A stretch of DNA of 49,877 bases from Fen-1258 sp947085815. GTDB taxonomy: Bacteria > Bacteroidota > Ignavibacteria > Ignavibacteriales > Melioribacteraceae. The notes beneath the pieces are model-generated. The model was given only the letters and a program-made list of their open reading frames with translations. It did no database searches and was not told where the DNA came from. Shown here piece after piece: positions 18,422-27,222 of this stretch (the stretch's first letter is position 1; every line of letters begins with the position of its first letter). Made by a program: the position numbers and the translations under genes. The DNA lies in NCBI GenBank assembly GCA_947085815.1, contig CAMTXU010000011.1, positions 1 through 49,877 of the forward strand. Reading direction: 5' to 3'.

Positions 18422-18464
18422 AATGCCGGATCGAAATAATTTTTCAATTCGGCATTAATTTTTT
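18422..18464. terminator. Bidirectional terminator between convergent genes
   Basis: AATGCCG at 18422-18428 pairs with CGGCATT at 18450-18456, with further pairing of GAAA and TTTC inside. The plus strand continues into ATTTTTTG. The minus strand reads TTTTTATTTT after the stem. It serves both the GH13 gene ending at 18394 and the permease gene ending at 18475. Confidence 0.85.
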
Positions 18465-18474
18465 GTGAAATCAA

Positions 18475-19971
18475 CTAGTCTTTGTCATCCACAAACGTGA
18501 CCATTACAGCCGCAACAATCATAGATAAACCTCCGAGCAGCAGTGCATAGATCGCCTCATTTTCAAAAAGATGTTTGATAAAGAAACCAAGTATAGCCGC
18601 TGCGGTAATTTGAGGAATCACAATGAAGAAGTTGAAAATTCCCATATAGACTCCGAGTTTATTTTGGGGAAGCGAACCTGTGAGAATTGCATAAGGCATT
18701 GCTAAGATTGATGCCCAGGCAAGTCCAATCGCCAGTTCGGAAATCAAAAGTAAATTTGGGTCTTTGATTACGTAAAAAGATGCTAATCCTAACCCACCGC
18801 AGATTAAACTTATCATGTGAACAGTTTTGCGGTTAGTCTTTTTTGAAAGCCAGATTAGGAAGAATGCCATAACTGCCGCGAACCCATTATAAACAGCCAT
18901 CAGCACTCCAACCCAATCCGCACCTTGATTGTATAATGCAGATGAAGTATCCGTAGCGCCGTAAATATGTTTTGTTACGGCCGAGGTTGTGTAGATCCAC
19001 ATTGCGAAAAGAGCAAACCAGGAAAAGAACTGCACATATGCCAGTTGAATCATAGTCTTAGGCATTTTGTACAGATCGTTTACAACTACAACTATCCCGT
19101 TTTTTGTGTTATTCGATTGTGTTAAGTATCCTACTAATAATTGAATCAATCCGAAAACGGTAATTCCGCCTAAGAAAACTCCTACACCGTAATCCATGTA
19201 TATGAAAAGATCAAACAGAATGAATAGAGTTACACCTATGACTGTCCATATCATTCCATTTCTAAAAAATTTTGTATGAGAAAAAAAATCGTCATCACGT
19301 TCTGCTAAAGCCGCTTCAGAATCATCTTTGTTAAAATTTTCCATCTCCTCAGGTGAATACTCTTTAGAACGGATGACAGTCCATAGAACGGAGAGAAAGA
19401 ATACAATTCCTCCAATGTAAAATGAAAATTTAACAGAGGAGGGAATTTCACCGGCTGGTGCTGTGTTACTGATGCCGAACCAATTCTTCATCATATAAGG
19501 CAAAGCAGAAGCAACTATAGCACCTGTTCCGATGAAAAAACTTTGCATAGAAAATCCAACAGTTCTTTGATTGGCAGGCATCATATCACCTACAAATGCA
19601 CGGAATGGTTCCATCGATATATTTATAGAGGCGTCCATTATCCATAGCATTCCTGCGGCAATCCAGAGAGCGGGAGAGTTGGGCATAACGAAAAGGGCGA
19701 GCGATGCTAAGATTGCGCCTACAAGAAAGTATGGTCTTCTTCTCCCAAGTCGAGTCCATGTATTATCGCTCATGTGCCCGATAATAGGCTGAACAATTAA
19801 ACCTGTTACGGGTGCTGCAATCCATAATATTGGAATCTCATCGATGCTTGCGCCGAGTGTCTCAAAAATACGGCTTACATTAGCATTTTGAAGAGCAAAG
19901 CCAAATTGAATTCCTAAAAATCCAAAACTCATATTCCATATTTGCCAAAAACTTAAGCGTGGTTTCTGCAT
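18475..19971 (-). CDS. MFS maltose-type permease, SLC45 family
   Basis: A 498-residue inner-membrane carrier. It opens with PRLSFWQIWNMSFGFLGIQF and carries SDNTWTRLGRRRPYF in the 2-3 loop, hallmarks of bacterial maltose MFS carriers beside GH13 genes. A long charged central loop (about 205-230, EEMENFNKDDSE) separates the two helical bundles. It is 18 bases downstream of a GH13 gene on the same strand, so the two are almost surely co-transcribed. With the carrier at 14508 it gives the locus two non-identical uptake routes. Confidence 0.92.
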   Translation of the reverse strand: MQKPRLSFWQIWNMSFGFLGIQFGFALQNANVSRIFETLGASIDEIPILWIAAPVTGLIVQPIIGHMSDNTWTRLGRRRPYFLVGAILASLALFVMPNSPALWIAAGMLWIMDASINISMEPFRAFVGDMMPANQRTVGFSMQSFFIGTGAIVASALPYMMKNWFGISNTAPAGEIPSSVKFSFYIGGIVFFLSVLWTVIRSKEYSPEEMENFNKDDSEAALAERDDDFFSHTKFFRNGMIWTVIGVTLFILFDLFIYMDYGVGVFLGGITVFGLIQLLVGYLTQSNNTKNGIVVVVNDLYKMPKTMIQLAYVQFFSWFALFAMWIYTTSAVTKHIYGATDTSSALYNQGADWVGVLMAVYNGFAAVMAFFLIWLSKKTNRKTVHMISLICGGLGLASFYVIKDPNLLLISELAIGLAWASILAMPYAILTGSLPQNKLGVYMGIFNFFIVIPQITAAAILGFFIKHLFENEAIYALLLGGLSMIVAAVMVTFVDDKD

Positions 19972-19989
19972 TAGAATTTCCTCATAATT

Positions 19990-21339
19990 TTATTTTGTAT
20001 AAACAATATATTGCCACTGTTCTAAATTGAATGAAATAGTTCCTTTAATATCTTTCACATCATCCGTATTAAAAAGATTTGAATATTTCCCTTTCAGAGT
20101 TGTGTTTTTAAATTCTACGGTTTGTTTCTCCGGTGAAAAGTTAAAAAGCGCAAAAACTTGGCTGGAATCTTTTTCGCGGACAAAGCCAATCACATTTCGA
20201 TTATTTGATTCCAGAAATTTTAGTTCACCTCCGTAAACGCCATTCCATAAAGCTTCGTTATTTTTTTTCAGATGATTCAACTCGGAATATATTTCCCGCA
20301 TGCGGCTCGGTTTCCATTCAATTGTATCTTTTTCAAAGAAGCGCAATCTTTTATTCATTGCAGCTTCTTGACCGCTGTAGATGAGGGGCATACCGGAGAT
20401 GGTTCCGCATAGAACTGCGAATGATTCCGCTGCCGCACCCAATCTTTCGAACTCTGTTCCGTTCCAGGTATTCTCATCATGATTTGATGTGAACACCATT
20501 CTGTAATCTTTCTTGTTAAAATCTTTTTTTTCTTCCTCATAATATTTAATGATATCAGTAGCATTTTTTTTGCCTGCAGCAATTTCGTTCATAAGATCTT
20601 TTAATTGCCAGTTGTATGTCATGTCGAAAGCCTTATGATTGAAACTCTCACTCGCTTCAGCGAGCATGAAAAGATTTTTTGTTTCAGACAGCTTTGTTCT
20701 TGCCTCAATCCAAAATTCAATCGGAACCATTGCGGCAACATCGCACCGGAATCCGTCTATATTGCATTCTTTTACCCAATATTCCATAGCATCAATCATG
20801 TAACCCCATAATTCTTTGTTATCATAATTTAGATCAATCACATCTGCCCAATCCGATACAGGCGGAATAAAATTTCCGTGTGAGTCCATGGTATAAAATT
20901 CTGGATGGGTTTTTGTCCACTCATTATCCCATGAAGTATGATTTGCCACCCAATCGATGATAACATACATTCCATTCTGATGAATCTTTGATACCAGATG
21001 CTTAAAATCTTCTAGCGTTCCAAACTCGGAATTAACTCTTTTATAATCTTTCACTGAATAATAACTTCCCAGTCCACCTTTTCTATTTACCACACCGATA
21101 GGATTAATTGGCATTAGCCAGAGAATATCAACCCCAAGCTTTTTTAACTCAGGCAGATGATTTTCGAATTCCTTGAATGTTCCTTTATCAGTAAATTGGC
21201 GCACATTTACTTCGTAGATAACCGAATTTTTACTCCACGATGGCGGGTTAAATTTATGCACAGCGACAGATTGAGAATAACCGGGCTGAACAAGCAAAAT
21301 TGTTAAGAGAGACAAAAAATAATTAGTTTTAGGTTTCAT
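19990..21339 (-). CDS. Exported GH13 alpha-amylase
   Basis: 449 residues from the ATG that has GGAAG upstream and opens a clear signal peptide (MKPKTNYFLSLLTILLVQPG, cut after YSQ). A longer frame adds 13 residues with no such support. A compact GH13 barrel has IDWVANHTS, nucleophile D200 in GFRCDVAAM, acid/base E228 in MLAEASE and D288 in TSNHDENTW. A short C-terminal beta domain ends the protein and no binding module is attached. It is co-directional and nearly contiguous with the permease downstream, suggesting a hydrolyse-and-import pair. Confidence 0.92.
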   Translation of the reverse strand: MKPKTNYFLSLLTILLVQPGYSQSVAVHKFNPPSWSKNSVIYEVNVRQFTDKGTFKEFENHLPELKKLGVDILWLMPINPIGVVNRKGGLGSYYSVKDYKRVNSEFGTLEDFKHLVSKIHQNGMYVIIDWVANHTSWDNEWTKTHPEFYTMDSHGNFIPPVSDWADVIDLNYDNKELWGYMIDAMEYWVKECNIDGFRCDVAAMVPIEFWIEARTKLSETKNLFMLAEASESFNHKAFDMTYNWQLKDLMNEIAAGKKNATDIIKYYEEEKKDFNKKDYRMVFTSNHDENTWNGTEFERLGAAAESFAVLCGTISGMPLIYSGQEAAMNKRLRFFEKDTIEWKPSRMREIYSELNHLKKNNEALWNGVYGGELKFLESNNRNVIGFVREKDSSQVFALFNFSPEKQTVEFKNTTLKGKYSNLFNTDDVKDIKGTISFNLEQWQYIVYTK

Positions 21340-21584
21340 ATTTCTTCCATTCAAAAAGTGCAAATAAATATCAATCAAATAAAAGAAAATAGTATGCCTT
21401 ATCCAACACCGTATTTGATTAATTATGGGTGAAATCTAGATGAAAATTCATGTGTCAAAAACCACGTTTTTCTACCTGTTTTGATTATTTTTAGTGGAAG
21501 AAAATATGATCTTGGTACGCGAAATTTCTTCAACCTATAATAGTGATGAAAGAAATTAATCTTAATTAATTGGAAAGAAAAAAT

Positions 21585-22727
21585 ATGAGACAGAAATGGA
21601 TTTCAGTTTGTGTGTCTTTGTTAATCATCACTGCTGTTTCTTGCCAATCTAAGGAAGAGGAAAATTTAATGATCGAGAAAAAACTTTTTGGAAAATTAAC
21701 CGGCGGAGAAAAAGTATTTGAATACACGCTTAAAAACAGTGCGGGGCTTGAAGTAAAGATTATTAATTACGGCGCAGCGGTCGTTTCTATATTAACGCCG
21801 GACCGCAACGGAAAATTTGAAAATGTAGTGCTCGGGCATAATTCTCTTGAAGGATATGTGAATGACAAATCGTACTTCGGGGCAATTGTTGGTCGATACG
21901 GTAACCGGATTGCTAAAGGCAAATTTAAATTGGACGGAAAGGAATTTCGGGTAACTATAAACGACGGCGAAAATCATCTGCATGGTGGCAAAATTGGATT
22001 CAACAAAGTATTGTGGACGGTAGTAGATACTTCCGAGTCTAAAATTGGTCCAACCTTAACACTAAGTTATATAAGCAAAGATGATGAAGAAGGTTACCCC
22101 GGGACAGTGAAATTAACCGTTGCGTATTGGCTTTCGGACGATAATGAATTGTCAATCAATTACACCGGCACAACAGATAAAACAACAATCTTAAATCCAA
22201 CTCATCATTCATATTTCAATCTAACCGGCGATCCTAACAAAACTATTTTAGATCATGAGTTGATGATCGATTCTGACAGAATAACTCCAGTTGTTAAAGG
22301 ATTGATTCCAACCGGAAAATTAACTGATGTAACAAATACTCCGATGGATTTTCGTCAACCAACAAAAATTGGCGCACGAATAAACGCTGACTTCGAGCAA
22401 TTGAAACTCGGACTTGGTTATGATCACAATTGGGTTTTGAATAAACATTCAGAACTTCAGCCTAAGATCGCAACTGTGTACGAGCCGACGAGCGGAAGAT
22501 TTATGGAAATGTGGAGCGATCAACCCGGACTTCAATTCTATTCGGGAAATTTTTTGGATGGAACAGTAAAAGGGAAAAACGGAGTAATGTATAAACACAG
22601 AACCGGTTTTTGTTTGGAAGCACAGCATTACCCAGATTCCCCAAACAATCCGGATTTCCCTTCGGTTACTCTAAAGCCCGGTGACGTTTACAGACAAACA
22701 ACCATTTATAAATTTTCGGTTAAATGA
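21585..22727 (+). CDS. galM: Aldose 1-epimerase (mutarotase), lipoprotein
   Basis: It interconverts alpha and beta anomers of glucose or galactose. 380 residues from the ATG after GGAAAG. A lipoprotein signal ends at C20 (ITAVSC), so the enzyme is membrane-anchored in the periplasm, unlike cytoplasmic GalM of enterics. Family marks: NRIAKG, ENHLHGG, NPTHHSYFNL with the catalytic His, GYDHN, and the Glu of LEAQHYPDSPN near the end. It is divergent from the GH13/permease pair and probably handles anomers released by the amylases. Confidence 0.93.
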   Translation: MRQKWISVCVSLLIITAVSCQSKEEENLMIEKKLFGKLTGGEKVFEYTLKNSAGLEVKIINYGAAVVSILTPDRNGKFENVVLGHNSLEGYVNDKSYFGAIVGRYGNRIAKGKFKLDGKEFRVTINDGENHLHGGKIGFNKVLWTVVDTSESKIGPTLTLSYISKDDEEGYPGTVKLTVAYWLSDDNELSINYTGTTDKTTILNPTHHSYFNLTGDPNKTILDHELMIDSDRITPVVKGLIPTGKLTDVTNTPMDFRQPTKIGARINADFEQLKLGLGYDHNWVLNKHSELQPKIATVYEPTSGRFMEMWSDQPGLQFYSGNFLDGTVKGKNGVMYKHRTGFCLEAQHYPDSPNNPDFPSVTLKPGDVYRQTTIYKFSVK

Positions 22728-22824
22728 ATACGTTGAAAATTAGTTGAGGAGGCTTCTAATCACATGGTGATGCCTATGGCAAAACTATTTTTTTATTTAA
22801 TAGAAAGCTGAAAAATGCAGACTC

Positions 22825-22862
22825 GCCTGCCATGCCTGCGGCAGATAAACCGGACGGGCAGG
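22825..22862. repeat. GC-rich imperfect inverted repeat (CCTGCC type)
   Basis: GCCTGCC at 22825 faces GGGCAGG at 22856, with an inner TGCCTGCGGCA hairpin. It is a GC-rich island in AT-rich intergenic DNA between galM and pdxB, and looks like a small dispersed repeat. No second copy was found in the window. Confidence 0.35.
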
Positions 22863-22908
22863 TAAAGCAGATTTCCGCCGATCATTTTTGTTGTTTTTAG
22901 AAGTCCCC

Positions 22909-22943
22909 TTGATATAAAAAAGAAAATAATTTTTTAATCTTTG
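22909..22943 (+). promoter_or_regulatory. Possible promoter TTG-N23-TAATCTTTG
   Basis: TTG at 22909 and TAATCTTTG at 22935-22943 resemble the TTTG-ended elements seen elsewhere in the window. They lie 56 bases before pdxB. The spacing is long, so confidence is low. Confidence 0.3.
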
Positions 22944-22998
22944 CCTTTAATTTCCTACAAAAGTAAGGTACCGGCTTAAGAGAAAGCTTTTAATCAAG

Positions 22999-24144
22999 AT
23001 GAATTCAAAAATAAAAATAGTGGCAGATAACAAAATTCCATTCCTGAAAGGAGTGCTGGAGCCTTATGCAGAAATTGTCTATTTGCCCACTTCTGAAATC
23101 ACCAATGAAAATGTTACGGATGCGGACGCGCTCTTAATTAGGACGCGAACAAAATGTAACTCAAAATTATTAACTGGAACTAATATAAAATTTATTGCAA
23201 CAGCGACCATCGGTTTTGATCATATAGACACTTCATATTGCGAATTGAATCATATAAAATGGATAAACGCTCCGGGGTGTAATTCATCATCAGTTATGCA
23301 GTACTTCGCCTCCGCTTTATTAACTCTCGCCTCGAAAAAAAATATTAGCTTGCCGAACATGACGATCGGATTAGTCGGGGTCGGGAACGTCGGCAAAAAA
23401 GTGGCGCATTTATCGGGGCTGCTCGGTCTGAAAGTTTTGCTCAACGATCCACCCCGTGAAAGGAAGGAAGGAAATGAAAAATTCGTTTCCCTTGAAGAAT
23501 TGATGAGCAGAAGCAACGTCATCACATTTCACGTTCCGTTGATTAAAGAAGGGATAGATAAAACATTTCACTTCGCCGATGAAGCATTCTTTTCAAAACT
23601 GAATGAGCGGATAATATTTTTTAATACCTCACGCGGAGAAGTGGTCGATACCTCTGCACTAAAGAATGCAATCGAAAAAAAAATAATTAGCGCTTCTGTT
23701 CTGGATGTTTGGGAAAACGAACCCAATATTGATCAAGAGTTGCTGTATATGGTTGATATATCCACACCGCACATCGCGGGTTATTCCGCCGATGGAAAAG
23801 CTAACGGTACGGCAATTTGTATCAAGGCTTTGAGTTCCTTTTTCAATTTGGGAATTAAAGATGACTGGTATCCCCCGTCAATTCCGCCTCCGAACATTCA
23901 GAATGAATTAATAATTGAATGCGCGGGAAAATCGGATCAAGAAATTCTCTCGGAAATAATTCTATCGACATATGACGTTTTGAAAGATGATGATGCTTTG
24001 CGTAAATCGATTGACACATTTGAAAAGCAGAGAAATGAGTATCCCGTTCGGAGAGAATTTTCTTACTATTATATAAAATTACATAATGGAAATCCGGATT
24101 TGGAGATGACATTAAGTAAACTTGGTTTTAATTTAGCGCACTGA
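22999..24144 (+). CDS. pdxB: 4-phosphoerythronate dehydrogenase
   Basis: It oxidises 4-phosphoerythronate with NAD in the DXP-dependent pathway to pyridoxal phosphate. 381 residues, close to the usual length. Architecture is that of D-2-hydroxyacid dehydrogenases: GLVGVGNVGKK dinucleotide fold near 124, catalytic Arg in NTSRGEVVD, Glu in WENEP and His in TPHIAGYS. The extra C-terminal dimerisation region that separates PdxB from relatives such as SerA is present (about 285-381). The next gene, transketolase, makes erythrose 4-phosphate, the precursor of the substrate. Confidence 0.9.
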   Translation: MNSKIKIVADNKIPFLKGVLEPYAEIVYLPTSEITNENVTDADALLIRTRTKCNSKLLTGTNIKFIATATIGFDHIDTSYCELNHIKWINAPGCNSSSVMQYFASALLTLASKKNISLPNMTIGLVGVGNVGKKVAHLSGLLGLKVLLNDPPRERKEGNEKFVSLEELMSRSNVITFHVPLIKEGIDKTFHFADEAFFSKLNERIIFFNTSRGEVVDTSALKNAIEKKIISASVLDVWENEPNIDQELLYMVDISTPHIAGYSADGKANGTAICIKALSSFFNLGIKDDWYPPSIPPPNIQNELIIECAGKSDQEILSEIILSTYDVLKDDDALRKSIDTFEKQRNEYPVRREFSYYYIKLHNGNPDLEMTLSKLGFNLAH

Positions 24145-24197
24145 AATTAAAAATAAACTGAAATCATATTTCACATTCAACTCAAGGTACAATTGGA

Positions 24198-26192
24198 ATG
24201 CAAAAAACTGATATTACTATATTAGCCTCAAACACAATCAGAATTTTAGCTGCAGAAGGTGTGCAGAAAGCCAATTCAGGTCATCCAGGTATGCCGATGG
24301 GAATGGCTGATGTAGCAGCAATTCTTTATAGCGAATTTTTATCTCATAATCCCGATGAACCAAAATGGGCTAACAGAGACCGTTTTGTTTTATCTGCGGG
24401 TCATGGCTCAATGCTTCTTTATTCCTTACTTCATATTAGCGGTTACGCCGTAACTTTAGATGATTTAAAATCATTCCGTCAGTGGGGAAGCAGAACCCCG
24501 GGACATCCGGAGTTTGGCCATTTACCTGGAGTGGAAACAACTACCGGACCATTAGGACAAGGATTTGCAAACGGTGTTGGAATGGCAATAGCCGCAAAGA
24601 TGACTGCTGCAAGATTTAATACTGATAAAGTTCAACTTCTTGGCAATCATTTTATTTATGGAATTGTGAGCGATGGCGATTTGATGGAGGGAATTTCTCA
24701 TGAAGCCGCTTCTATTGCCGGACATCTAAAATTGGGCAACATTATTTACTTCTATGATGATAACAACATAACAATAGAAGGAAATACCGGAATAACTTTT
24801 ACGGAAGACACAGCCAAAAGATTTGAAGCTTACGGATGGCAAACATTAGTAACAGATGCATATGATCACAATGGAATTAGAAACGCAATTAAAACTGCGC
24901 AGAGTGAAAAAGATAAACCAACACTCATCATCACCAAATCTCACATCGGTTTTGGCAGTCCTAACAAGGTGGATACATCCGAAGTACACGGCTCACCGCT
25001 TGGCAAAGATGAATTAATTGCAACGAAAAAGAATCTTGGATTTCCTATTGATAAGGAATTCTATATTCCCGAAGTAGCAAAAGAATTATTTGCAAACAGA
25101 AAAAAAATTTTGATAGCTGAATACGATAATTGGAAAAAAGAATTTGATGAATGGAAAAAAGAAAATCCGGATAAAGCAGATCTGTATCAAAAATATATGA
25201 ACGGCTGGATTCCTGAAAATTTATTTGATGAACTATTGTTGGCTGCGGGTAAAGAGGCTAACGCCACACGAACACTCTCAAGCAAAGTTATTCAGAAAAT
25301 TGCCGAATTAGTCCCGAATATAGTCGGAGGCTCGGCAGATTTATCGCCTTCCACCAACACATTTATGAAAGCTTTTGCAGCAATTGCGCCGGGTAAATTT
25401 GAAGGAAAAAATTTCCATTTCGGAATACGTGAACACGCTATGGGATCTATCTTAAATGGTATTATACTTTACGGCGGTTTTAGAGCGTTCGGTTCTACTT
25501 TCTTGGTCTTTTCCGATTATATGCGCCCGGTTATTAGACTTGCCTCATTGATGGAACTTCCTGCAATCTATGTATTTACACACGATAGTATTTTCGTTGG
25601 GGAAGACGGACCTACTCATCAACCGATTGAACATCTTGCCGTTCTGAGAGCAATTCCGAATATCACAGTTATTCGTCCGACAGATGGTATGGAGACCGCA
25701 GCAGCATGGAACTTTGCACTTCAAAATAATTCCGGGCCGGTTGCTTTGATCTTAACCCGACAGAAAATTGATATGATTGAACGGGATTCAGATTTCGATA
25801 TGAGGCAAGTTATGAAGGGCGGCTATGTTGTATCAAAAGAAAAAGGAAGCAAAGCGGATTTAGTGATAGCTGCAAGCGGTTCCGAAGTTCCGGTAGCAAT
25901 TGCTGCACAAAAAATATTGGAAGAAAAAATTTCTGTCAGGGTTATTTCGATTTTGTCTAAAGAGATTTTTGAAAAGCAAAGTGAAGAATATAGGAACAGT
26001 GTTGTACCGGCGGATGTTCCTGTGGCAATGGTTGAAGCAGCAACAATGACAGGCTGGGGCGATCTATTCAGAAGTAAGTTCTTGCCTATTGGTATGAACG
26101 GATTTGGTGCTTCGGCTCCCGCTCAAATTCTTGCCGAAAAATTTGGGTTCACCGGTGAACAAGTAGCAGAAAAAATTAAAGGATGGCTGTAA
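24198..26192 (+). CDS. tkt: Transketolase
   Basis: A thiamine-diphosphate enzyme of the non-oxidative pentose phosphate pathway that transfers two-carbon ketol units. 664 residues, full length. Family marks: KANSGHPGMPMGMADVA near 20, SAGHGSMLLY, the ThDP motif DGDLMEGISHEAA near 157, the substrate-binding HGSPLG region, and EDGPTHQPIEHLA with RPTDG in the pyrimidine and C-terminal domains. It starts 53 bases after pdxB on the same strand. Both enzymes touch erythrose 4-phosphate metabolism, so co-expression is sensible. Confidence 0.96.
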   Translation: MQKTDITILASNTIRILAAEGVQKANSGHPGMPMGMADVAAILYSEFLSHNPDEPKWANRDRFVLSAGHGSMLLYSLLHISGYAVTLDDLKSFRQWGSRTPGHPEFGHLPGVETTTGPLGQGFANGVGMAIAAKMTAARFNTDKVQLLGNHFIYGIVSDGDLMEGISHEAASIAGHLKLGNIIYFYDDNNITIEGNTGITFTEDTAKRFEAYGWQTLVTDAYDHNGIRNAIKTAQSEKDKPTLIITKSHIGFGSPNKVDTSEVHGSPLGKDELIATKKNLGFPIDKEFYIPEVAKELFANRKKILIAEYDNWKKEFDEWKKENPDKADLYQKYMNGWIPENLFDELLLAAGKEANATRTLSSKVIQKIAELVPNIVGGSADLSPSTNTFMKAFAAIAPGKFEGKNFHFGIREHAMGSILNGIILYGGFRAFGSTFLVFSDYMRPVIRLASLMELPAIYVFTHDSIFVGEDGPTHQPIEHLAVLRAIPNITVIRPTDGMETAAAWNFALQNNSGPVALILTRQKIDMIERDSDFDMRQVMKGGYVVSKEKGSKADLVIAASGSEVPVAIAAQKILEEKISVRVISILSKEIFEKQSEEYRNSVVPADVPVAMVEAATMTGWGDLFRSKFLPIGMNGFGASAPAQILAEKFGFTGEQVAEKIKGWL

Positions 26193-26230
26193 AAGAAGTC
26201 AATTATTTTTATTCACATTAATCGCAAATG

Positions 26231-27067
26231 CTATTGGTGCAGTTTTCGATATTCATTCTGAAGTAACCGGCATAATGGTCCCGGTTTACCATCGCTTATT
26301 TTCATTCCGTCAATCTCAACCACCGAAGTTATTTCTGTGGTAGTTCCAAGTAACATGATCTCATCAAAATCTTTTAATTCCGTTATTACGATATCTCTTT
26401 CAACAAAACTGATTTTTAATTTGTTGCATAGAGTCTGAACTATTTTTCTGGTTATTCCGGCAAGAATAAAATTCGATAGAGGCGGAGTGACTAATTCATC
26501 ATTCTTAACGAAACAAACATTGGTATGCGCGCCTTCGGTAATAATTCCATTTCGGTGGTAAATTATTTCCGAAAGACCTTCTTGACTTGCACGGCGGCTC
26601 GATAAAACATTTGGTATCAATGAAGTGGATTTAATATCGCACCTGAGCCATCTTATATCCTTCTCCAATCCCACATTTACTCCGTTCATCATATCATCTT
26701 TCTTAGCCGGAAATTTTTCTGTAGAGATAAACATTGTAGGCTTTACATTTTCGCTGAAAGAATGTTTACGTGGAAACTGATATCCGCGCGTTACTTGGAT
26801 ATAAACAATTGACGGCTCATCGGAAAGTTTATTTTTATTGATGAGTTCATTCAACACCGCCTCAATATTTTCAAGCGGTGGAAAAGGAATTTTCATTTCA
26901 GTCAAACTATATTTCAAACGATCAACGTGCGAATGCAATTCAAAAAAATTTTTGGGGTAATAACGAATTACTTCGTAAACGCTATCTGAGAATTGGAATC
27001 CGCGGTCGAATGGAGAGATTGTTACATCATCCTTTAAAACAATATTACCGTTAAATATTACCCACAT
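26231..27067 (-). CDS. Class IV aminotransferase, D-amino-acid transaminase-like
   Basis: A PLP enzyme of fold type IV, 278 residues. PLP-binding K146 lies in DIKSTSLIPNVL, and the glutamate is in IITEGAHTNV. The VTRGYQFPRKH stretch (R100, H102) is the carboxylate-trap pattern of D-alanine transaminases. A branched-chain aminotransferase or aminodeoxychorismate lyase is less likely given that pattern and the length. It is convergent with tkt. The D-amino acids made would feed peptidoglycan. Specificity is inferred from motifs only. Confidence 0.82.
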   Translation of the reverse strand: MWVIFNGNIVLKDDVTISPFDRGFQFSDSVYEVIRYYPKNFFELHSHVDRLKYSLTEMKIPFPPLENIEAVLNELINKNKLSDEPSIVYIQVTRGYQFPRKHSFSENVKPTMFISTEKFPAKKDDMMNGVNVGLEKDIRWLRCDIKSTSLIPNVLSSRRASQEGLSEIIYHRNGIITEGAHTNVCFVKNDELVTPPLSNFILAGITRKIVQTLCNKLKISFVERDIVITELKDFDEIMLLGTTTEITSVVEIDGMKISDGKPGPLCRLLQNEYRKLHQ

Positions 27068-27182
27068 GATTTGTCACTTAATACTTAATCTCTAAAATTT
27101 TTCGAAGATAGTTTCGAGGTTGTAATTTAATAAAGAAAGTAGGTGATTAAATACCCATACCGAATATTAAAAAACACTTCCA

Positions 27183-27205
27183 TTTGGCATTGCCACTATG
27201 CCAGA
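27183..27205 (-). terminator. Weak terminator-like hairpin
   Basis: TGGCAT and ATGCCA form a 6-bp stem. On the minus strand, GTGTTTTTT follows after a short spacer. It lies just after the end of the Ycf48-like gene. Confidence 0.35.
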
Positions 27206-27222
27206 AGAGTTGGTATTGGCTT

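Noticed and set aside
21370..21425. ATCAAATA / TATTTGAT inverted repeat in the GH13-galM divergent gap as an operator
   Set aside because: The arms are short, AT-only and about 30 bases apart, and no second copy was seen at other starts of the locus.
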